Below, one piece after another: positions 6,528 through 11,854 of a DNA stretch of 11,854 bases. The DNA lies in the NCBI GenBank assembly GCA_036009105.1, contig DASYMJ010000076.1, forward strand, positions 1-11,854. The letters run 5' to 3'. A program made the position numbers and the translations under genes. Below the pieces are notes generated by a model that was given only the letters and a program-made list of their open reading frames with translations, ran no database searches and was not told the origin of the DNA. Positions within the stretch are counted from its first letter, which is position 1. Every line of letters begins with the position of its first letter. Source of the stretch: JAFAVZ01 sp036009105. GTDB taxonomy: Bacteria > Acidobacteriota > Thermoanaerobaculia > Gp7-AA8.

Positions 6528-7733
6528 ATGCGGATATGTGTCGCTTTTACGCTCCTTTTTGCCCTCTCTCTCTACGCGGAGGAGAGAACTGCGCAACAGG
6601 TTTCCCAGGAGGCGAAGGCGGCCTACGACCGGAAGGACTACCCCGCGTATCTCGCCGCGATGCGCACGCTCTCCGCCATGCGCCCCGGCAATCCGATCGT
6701 GATCGCGAACCTCGGCGGCGCGCTGGCGCTCAGCGGCCGCGCGGACGAGGCGCTGGCCCAGTTCGAGCGGCTGGCCGCGATGCGCGTGGCGGTCGACCTC
6801 ACCGACCATGACTTCGATGCCATCCGCGAGACGCCGCGATTCCGCGCCGCGGCGAAGCGGATCGAAGAGGCGCGCACGGAGCGCATCCACCAGTCGACGA
6901 AAAGCGTGACCATCCCCCAGAAGGACCTCATCACCGAGGCGGTGGTGTGGGATCCGAAGAGGAAGACGTTCCTGGTCAGCGCGACGCATCAGAAGAAGAT
7001 CGTGCGCGTCGACCTGGAGGGCCACATGACCGACTTCTCCACGGAAGGCCTGTGGGGCGCGAACGGCCTGGGCATCGACGCGAAGCGCAACCTGCTCTGG
7101 GCCAGCAGCTCGCCCAGCCCGCGCGCGCAAGGGTATGCGGAGAAGGATGATGCGGAGATGGCCCTCCTGGCCATCGACCTCGGCACGGGCAAGATCGTGC
7201 GGAGGATCGCAGCACCCGAAAAAGGGCATTACTTCGATGACCTGACCGTCGCGCCGGACGGCACCGTCTATCTCTCCGATTCGACCGGGATGATGTTTCG
7301 TCTGCGCGGCGACAAGCTGGAGACGCTGGTGCCGCGCGGCGTGATGCGCTCGCCGCAAGGCTCCGCGCTGGCCGGCAAGACGCTGTACGTGGCCGACTAT
7401 GCGACGGGCGTGTGGGCGGTGGACCCGGCGAGCGGCAAGGCCTCGCGCCTGGAGGCGCCGGACGACTGCAGCACGGTGGGCATCGACGGCCTGGAGTATG
7501 CCGACGGCGCGCTGCTGGCCATCCAGAACGGCATCGAGCCGAACCGGGTCACGCGCCTGCGCCTGGACGGCCGCCGCATCAGGAGCTGCGAGATCCTGGA
7601 GATGAACCATCCGCTGATGGACGAGCCGACCATCGGCACGGTCGTCGGAAAAGACTTCTGGTTCCTGGCGGCCAGTCAGGGCGGGAAGAAGGAAGGGCAG
7701 CACGACGCGCTGCTCATGATGGTGCCGCAGTGA
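6528..7733 (+). CDS. Secreted TPR-like plus SMP-30/gluconolactonase-like beta-propeller protein
   Basis: 401-residue protein with a signal peptide (MRICVAFTLLFALSLYA, then EE). Residues about 20-85 form a helical TPR-like pair (EAKAAYDRKDYPAYLAAMR, PGNPIVIANLGGALALSGRADEALAQFERL). From about 130 to the end there is a six-bladed-propeller type domain: LITEAVVWDPKRKTFLVSA, GANGLGIDAKRNLLWASS, FDDLTVAPDGTVYLSDS, GSALAGKTLYVADYATGVWAVD and GIDGLEYADGALLAIQNG. This resembles SMP-30/gluconolactonase/LRE-like domains. Family knowledge: such proteins range from lactonases to non-enzymatic propellers, and I cannot see enough metal ligands to assign activity. ATG 6528 gives the signal peptide. It is followed after 51 nt by the TIR gene, whose promoter begins at this gene's stop codon, so they may be partly co-transcribed. 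Confidence 0.85.
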   Translation: MRICVAFTLLFALSLYAEERTAQQVSQEAKAAYDRKDYPAYLAAMRTLSAMRPGNPIVIANLGGALALSGRADEALAQFERLAAMRVAVDLTDHDFDAIRETPRFRAAAKRIEEARTERIHQSTKSVTIPQKDLITEAVVWDPKRKTFLVSATHQKKIVRVDLEGHMTDFSTEGLWGANGLGIDAKRNLLWASSSPSPRAQGYAEKDDAEMALLAIDLGTGKIVRRIAAPEKGHYFDDLTVAPDGTVYLSDSTGMMFRLRGDKLETLVPRGVMRSPQGSALAGKTLYVADYATGVWAVDPASGKASRLEAPDDCSTVGIDGLEYADGALLAIQNGIEPNRVTRLRLDGRRIRSCEILEMNHPLMDEPTIGTVVGKDFWFLAASQGGKKEGQHDALLMMVPQ

Positions 7734-7758
7734 CATTTCCGGATAGGTGGACTACATT
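7730..7758 (+). promoter_or_regulatory. Sigma-70-type promoter of the TIR-AAA / AAA-WD40 pair
   Basis: GTGACA (7730-7735, one mismatch to TTGACA) and TACATT (7753-7758, two mismatches to TATAAT) are separated by exactly 17 nt. The -35 overlaps the stop codon of the upstream gene. Predicted start of transcription is near 7765, leaving about 20 nt of leader containing the purine-rich ribosome site before GTG 7785. Confidence 0.55.
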
Positions 7759-7784
7759 GCAGACACACCCCAAGAGAAGAGGTC

Positions 7785-9347
7785 GTGACAGTCCTCAATC
7801 CATCGAAGTCTCGCAACCGAACGGGCGCGCGGAAAAAGCTCGCCCGCGCGAAGTTCTTCATCTCTTACCGCCGCAGCGAGGCCGATAGCCTCACGTTCGC
7901 GGACGCGATCCGGAAGCGGCTGGAGGAGGAGAACCACGAGACGTTCATCGACACCGGCATGGTGTTGGGGACGGACTGGCCCGATGAGATCGCGGAGCGC
8001 ATCGGGTGGTGCGACTACCTGATCGTCCTTCTCTCCGAGGCGGCGACCGCAAGCGAGATGGTGCAGGCGGAGGTTCGTCTGGCGCATCACCGCCGGAAGC
8101 GCGAGCACAAGCCGGAGATCCTCCCCATCCGCATGAACTACAGCGGTCCCCTCGACTACGAGCTGGACAGCTATCTGGCCCGCATCCAGTACGTGATGTG
8201 GGAGAGCGCCGACGATTCGGAAAAGATCATCCAGCAGATCCTTCGCCGGGCCGAGGGGGAGAAGTCGCGCCCCGCGCCTGTACCGGCGCCGCCGGTCCCC
8301 CCCGTGGACCTGAAGCGCCCGCAGCCCAAAGTCGATCCGCGGCTTCTGAGCGCGCCGGACGGCAATGTCCAGGAAGACGATCCGTTCTACATCGCCCGCC
8401 GCGCCGACGAGATCGTGACCCGCACGGCGAATACGGGCCGCGGCGAGACGCTGGTCATCAAGGGACCGCGGAAGATGGGCAAGAGCTCGCTCCTGGTCCG
8501 CTACCTCGGCGAATGCCAGCGGCAGGGGATGAAGGTCGCGTTTCTCGATTTCTCGAATTTCGCCGACGCGGAGCTGGAGAACCTCTCCACGTTACTGCGC
8601 GAGATGGCCTGCACCATCGGTGAGGCGTTCGGAGTCTCTCTGACCACGGACGCCGTGTTCACCGTGCCGCGTCATCTGACCTACTTCATCCAGAACCAGG
8701 TGCTTCCGGTCAGCGGCGGTCCGGTCATCTTCGCCTTCGACGAGGTCGACCGGGTGCTGGGCAAACCCTACCAGGGCGACTTCTTCTACATGCTGCGAAC
8801 GTGGCATGAGAACCGGGGCAAGGACCTGCGCGGGCGGTGGAAGCGCGCGGGCCTGGCGATGGTCATCTCGACCGAGCCGTACCTGCTCATCGAGTCGGCA
8901 AGCCGCTCGCCCTTCAACGTGAGCGATCCGGTCGTGCTCTCCGCCTTCGATCTGCCCATGTGCCGGATGCTCAACGAGCGCTATGGCTCTCCTCTCGGGC
9001 CGGGAGAGGTGGAGGAGTTGCAGGAGCTGCTGAGGGGACATCCGTATCTCACCCGGCTGGCGCTCTACCGCGTCGTGACGAAAGACATCGTTTCGGACTT
9101 TGCCGAGCTGGTGGCCCGGTCCGCCGACCGCAACGGCCCGTTCGGGGAACATCTCCGCGCGCTGCTGATGCTGCTGCGCGACAAGCGCGATCTGCTGGAG
9201 GGGATGCGGCGGCTGATCAAGTCCGAGGAGCGGCCCAGCCAGGAGCTCTGCGACCGCCTGGAGGGGGCGGGCCTGGTGCGCAGCGAGGGGCAGCGGGTGG
9301 TCCCGGCCAACCTGGTGTACGCCCGTTTCTTCAAGGGCAATCTGTGA
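7785..9347 (+). CDS. TIR domain fused to AAA-like (AAA_35-type) ATPase
   Basis: 520-residue cytoplasmic protein. TIR domain about 22-157: AKFFISYRRSEADSLTFAD (strand A and box 1), FIDTGMVLGTDWPDEIAERI (BB loop region), CDYLIVLLSEAATASEMVQAEV, where Glu96 sits at the position of the catalytic glutamate of NAD-cleaving TIRs. Then a proline-rich linker (160-182) and an AAA-like P-loop domain about 198-440: Walker A GPRKMGKSSL (227-236), Walker B VIFAFDEVD (314-322). A winged-helix-like end follows (CDRLEGAGLVRSEGQRVVPANLVYARFF, 489-516). Family knowledge: bacterial TIR domains often degrade NAD or make cyclic ADP-ribose signals, and TIR plus P-loop fusions resemble NLR-type immune switches. Start GTG 7785 follows the AGAAGAGG purine tract at a short 2-nt spacing. 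The stop overlaps the next gene's GTG by 4 nt, indicating a joint complex. Function in immunity is inferred. Confidence 0.87.
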   Translation: MTVLNPSKSRNRTGARKKLARAKFFISYRRSEADSLTFADAIRKRLEEENHETFIDTGMVLGTDWPDEIAERIGWCDYLIVLLSEAATASEMVQAEVRLAHHRRKREHKPEILPIRMNYSGPLDYELDSYLARIQYVMWESADDSEKIIQQILRRAEGEKSRPAPVPAPPVPPVDLKRPQPKVDPRLLSAPDGNVQEDDPFYIARRADEIVTRTANTGRGETLVIKGPRKMGKSSLLVRYLGECQRQGMKVAFLDFSNFADAELENLSTLLREMACTIGEAFGVSLTTDAVFTVPRHLTYFIQNQVLPVSGGPVIFAFDEVDRVLGKPYQGDFFYMLRTWHENRGKDLRGRWKRAGLAMVISTEPYLLIESASRSPFNVSDPVVLSAFDLPMCRMLNERYGSPLGPGEVEELQELLRGHPYLTRLALYRVVTKDIVSDFAELVARSADRNGPFGEHLRALLMLLRDKRDLLEGMRRLIKSEERPSQELCDRLEGAGLVRSEGQRVVPANLVYARFFKGNL

Positions 9348-11767
9348 GCAACACGGCGGCCGTGCCTCTTCGGGCCGGTGGAACCGTCGACCGGAGCGAG
9401 TACCTCTATATCGAGCGCGCGGAGGACGCGGACCTGCTGGCCCTGCTGGCCGAGGGTCGCTACGCCAATGTCCTGACCTCCCGGCAGATGGGGAAGTCGA
9501 GCCTCGTGGTGTCGACCGCGCGGAAGCTGCAGGCGCGGAAAATCGACTGCGTCAACATCGACATCGGAGAGCTGGGGAGCGACGAGAACCAGGCCGATGC
9601 CTACCAGGGCCTGCTGGCGAGCATCTGCGATCAGCTGGCGATCGAGCTCGACCTCCAGGAGTGGCTGGCCTCCACCAGCGGTACGCCCAATCAGCAGTTC
9701 CTGCGCTTCTTCCGGGAGATCGGCAGCCAGCTCACCCGGCCGGTGGTGATTTTCCTGGATGAGATCGACGCCACGCTCAGCATCCCGTACTCCGACGACC
9801 TGTTCATCGCCATCCGCACCATCTCCAACGAGCGCGCGTTCCATCCCGGCTATGGCCGCTTCACGTTCTGTCTGGTCGGCGTCGCCTCGCCCAGCGAGCT
9901 CGTAAAAAACCGGCGCAAGACGCCATACAACATCGCGGTGACGCTCGAGCTGCGCGACTTCGACGGCGACCGCGACGACCTGACCCCTCTGCTTGCCGAG
10001 CTCCATCCCGATCCCGAGACCGCGCGAAGGATGCTGGGCCGCATCCTCTACTGGACCGGCGGCCAGCCCTATCTCACCATGCGGTTCGTGTTGGACCTGG
10101 CCGGGGAGGGGGAGACCGACGTCGATACCTACGTCGCCAGGACGTACGTCACGCTCCAGGAGGTGATGAACGCCCGCGGGCATTTCGAGCAGATCTCCGG
10201 TTTCATCGAGGAACGCCTTTCCGATGCCCTCGCCACGTTCGCCCTCTACGAACGGATCCTGGACGGGAAGAAGAAGGTGCCCGACCTTCCGAACCGTGTC
10301 CATACGCAGCTGAAGCTCTCCGGGCTGGTCAAGCGCGATCCGGACGGCAACCTGATCGTCCGCAACCCGCTTTACGAGGCGCTCTTCGACCGCCGCTGGA
10401 TCGCCAGCAGCAAGCCTCGCCGGACGCTGCGCCGCCTGAGGATGTATCTGGCCGGCGCGGCAGCCCTCGGCCTGCTCGTCATCGGAACCGTGACGCAGTC
10501 GGCGCGGATCGAATTTCGTAAAGCGCAGAGCGACCTGGCGACGCTCAGCCAGACCGCGGATCCGGTGCTGGCGGAATCCGCCTACTCCGACCTGGCTCGG
10601 GACAACAGCGGGCTGATGGCGTCGCTCGTACACCGCCGCTACGAAGCGCGCGTCCGCGAGGCATATGCCGGCTTTACCGCACGCCGGGCGGCGGCATTGG
10701 AAAAGCGGGCCGCGGCCGAGCGGGTGCGGGGGGCATACGATGCGGCGCTGTTGTACGGCGCCACCGCCGCGGTGGTGCTCGGCAAGCCGCCCAGTGCCGA
10801 GACGAAACAGCTGTACGACCAGCTCGGGCTGGACCGGCTGCGCGCAACGCTGCGCGGACCGTCCGTCCTCAGCGGCGGCATCGCCGTCTCCCGGGACGGA
10901 CGCTTCATCGCCGTCGGCAACACGGTCTGGTCGGCCAGCGATGGCCGGGTGGCATACGAGCTTCCCAACCGCTCCGTGAACACGGTCGCCTTCGACGAGC
11001 AAGGGCTGCTGTATACGGGAGACGACAACGGCGCCAGCAAACGGTGGGACGGGAGGAAGCAGAAAGACTTCAACGTCGACCTTCCGGCGGCGAGCAGCGC
11101 GGTGACGGCCATCGCCGTCTCCGCCGACGGCACGATGATCGGCGTCACCTCGGCCGACTCTCCGGAGGCGCTGCTGTATTCGACCACCACGCCGCGGGTA
11201 ATCACGCTTCCCCATCAGCAGGAAGTGAGCGCGATCCGCTTTTCGGCGAATGGAACGGCGGTCACGGCGTCCTACAGAACGGTGCGTCTCTGGAGCTGGA
11301 GCGGCAAGGCGATCGGACGGCCGATGCAGCACCGCGACGCGGTGAGAGCCGTGGCCCTCTCGCCGGACGGCCGGCTGGTGGCCACCGCGGCCGGACCGGT
11401 GCTCACCATCTGGAGCTCCGGCGGCGTGAAGCTCGCCGAGCGGTCGGAGCCCTCGCGGATCGACGACGTTGCGATCTCGGATGATGGTGAGGAGATCGCC
11501 ATCGTCTCCGCGAAAGGGCTGGATCGTTATCGGGCCGATCTGTCGCCGCTCGAACGGATCGCGGTGGACAAGCCGATCGGAGTGGCTTATGCGCCCGACC
11601 GGTCCTGGATCGTCACCCGCTCGGTGACGGCGGCGCGCATCTGGAGCACAAACCCGTCGGTCGCTGCTCCCAGGGCGCGCACTCCCGCGGAATTGCTTGC
11701 CGACTGGCAGCGTCGCCTCGGCCTCGTCGTGGCGCCGGACGATCAGGGCGTCATCGCTCGCCGGTGA
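9344..11767 (+). CDS. AAA-like (AAA_35-type) ATPase with transmembrane segment and C-terminal WD40-like propeller
   Basis: 807 residues. The AAA-like domain spans about 12-300: typical entry GGTVDRSEYLYIERAEDADL, P-loop TSRQMGKSSL (45-54; the first glycine is replaced by Thr, as I recall for many members), Walker B VVIFLDEID (134-142). A winged-helix-like module (about 311-352) ends IVRNPLYEALFDRRW. A single hydrophobic helix (366-383) follows the basic stretch KPRRTLRRLR, then helices to about 500, then seven WD40-like blades at about 510-540, 545-575, 586-618, 627-657, 667-695, 706-735 and 743-770, with motifs VRAVALSPDGRLVATAA and LTIWSSGG. GTG 9344 overlaps the TIR-gene stop and has AAGGG (9333-9337) 6 nt upstream; upstream in-frame sequence is not protein-like. 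Positive-inside bias suggests a cytoplasmic ATPase and periplasmic propeller. It is probably the sensor or scaffold partner of the TIR-AAA protein; this is inference. Confidence 0.88.
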   Translation: MSNTAAVPLRAGGTVDRSEYLYIERAEDADLLALLAEGRYANVLTSRQMGKSSLVVSTARKLQARKIDCVNIDIGELGSDENQADAYQGLLASICDQLAIELDLQEWLASTSGTPNQQFLRFFREIGSQLTRPVVIFLDEIDATLSIPYSDDLFIAIRTISNERAFHPGYGRFTFCLVGVASPSELVKNRRKTPYNIAVTLELRDFDGDRDDLTPLLAELHPDPETARRMLGRILYWTGGQPYLTMRFVLDLAGEGETDVDTYVARTYVTLQEVMNARGHFEQISGFIEERLSDALATFALYERILDGKKKVPDLPNRVHTQLKLSGLVKRDPDGNLIVRNPLYEALFDRRWIASSKPRRTLRRLRMYLAGAAALGLLVIGTVTQSARIEFRKAQSDLATLSQTADPVLAESAYSDLARDNSGLMASLVHRRYEARVREAYAGFTARRAAALEKRAAAERVRGAYDAALLYGATAAVVLGKPPSAETKQLYDQLGLDRLRATLRGPSVLSGGIAVSRDGRFIAVGNTVWSASDGRVAYELPNRSVNTVAFDEQGLLYTGDDNGASKRWDGRKQKDFNVDLPAASSAVTAIAVSADGTMIGVTSADSPEALLYSTTTPRVITLPHQQEVSAIRFSANGTAVTASYRTVRLWSWSGKAIGRPMQHRDAVRAVALSPDGRLVATAAGPVLTIWSSGGVKLAERSEPSRIDDVAISDDGEEIAIVSAKGLDRYRADLSPLERIAVDKPIGVAYAPDRSWIVTRSVTAARIWSTNPSVAAPRARTPAELLADWQRRLGLVVAPDDQGVIARR

Positions 11768-11854
11768 CCAGGGAAGGTTTTCCGCCGCCGCAGTCCGACT
11801 GAAGCTTCAGGAGCGCGATGAACTGCGGGCTTCCCTCCTGATAAAGGCTCGGGT
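11751..11854 (-). CDS. C-terminal fragment of an unidentified protein, runs off right edge
   Basis: A minus-strand frame is open from the right edge to TGA at 11753-11751. The 33 visible full codons end LYQEGSPQFIALLKLQ, then a Gly-rich GGGK and LVTGER. 25 of 33 third positions are G or C, consistent with coding in this genome. It converges on the WD40 gene and overlaps its last 17 nt. The sequence looks protein-like, with an amphipathic helix, but I do not recognise the family. It could be chance, because the stretch is short. Confidence 0.4.
   Translation of the reverse strand, partial: PSLYQEGSPQFIALLKLQSDCGGGKPSLVTGER

Noticed and set aside
8837..9343. N-terminal extension of the AAA-WD40 protein upstream of GTG 9344
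   Set aside because: This part is an out-of-frame shadow of the TIR-AAA gene (Gly, Ala and Arg rich, no family features); the conserved AAA-like domain begins just after 9344.
11799..11810. 12-nt palindrome CTGAAGCTTCAG as a terminator or operator
   Set aside because: It has no loop, no T-tract, and lies within the likely coding frame of the convergent gene fragment; probably chance.
1..11854. CRISPR arrays, tRNA or rRNA genes, insertion sequences and att sites
   Set aside because: I saw no regularly spaced repeats, cloverleaf-like sequence, transposase or recombinase motifs, or flanking direct repeats.

Overview
The window is uniformly GC-rich and gene-dense with one consistent codon style. 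It carries protein families that are common together in uncultured soil Acidobacteriota: a DUF885 metallopeptidase, a DUF1579 secreted protein, a TPR/SMP-30-like propeller, an AAA-like/WD40 protein and a DHA2 pump with TolC. Acidobacteriota, or a neighbouring phylum, is therefore my best guess; there is no rRNA or marker gene here to prove it.

Layout. (1) 1-2300, minus strand: a drug-efflux operon, with a TolC-type outer-membrane channel followed by a DHA2/EmrB-type MFS pump that runs off the left edge. (2) 2320-5803, plus strand: a tightly coupled block. It begins with the wreck of an RmlD-like reductase (large internal deletion plus frameshift), followed by a secreted DUF885 zinc peptidase, a two-domain VOC (glyoxalase-fold) protein and a MerB-like organomercurial lyase homologue. 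Each stop overlaps the next start by 4 nt (GTGA or ATGA). (3) 5802-5826: a perfect 11-bp hairpin separating convergent genes. (4) 5835-6437, minus: secreted DUF1579 protein. (5) 6528-7733, plus: secreted TPR-like/SMP-30-like propeller protein. (6) 7785-11767, plus: a two-gene unit, TIR-AAA followed by AAA-TM-WD40, with its own promoter and a GTGA coupling. (7) 11751-11854, minus: the C-terminus of an unidentified convergent gene.

The two most interesting items are these. First, the MerB-like gene is interrupted by one in-frame TGA at residue 147, exactly where MerB has its catalytic Cys159. The frame continues for 74 more codons to a family-like C-terminus, and immediately after the TGA lies a stem-loop with a GGUC apical loop, which resembles a bacterial SECIS. 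The simplest reading is a selenocysteine-containing MerB-like enzyme that ordinary annotation would split into two ORFs. Second, the TIR-AAA / AAA-TM-WD40 pair looks like a two-protein signalling or immune module: a presumed NAD-cleaving TIR effector on one ATPase, and a membrane-anchored WD40 sensor on a related ATPase. It does not match any named TIR defence system that I know. Both proposals rest on motifs read by eye and need homology searches and experiments.
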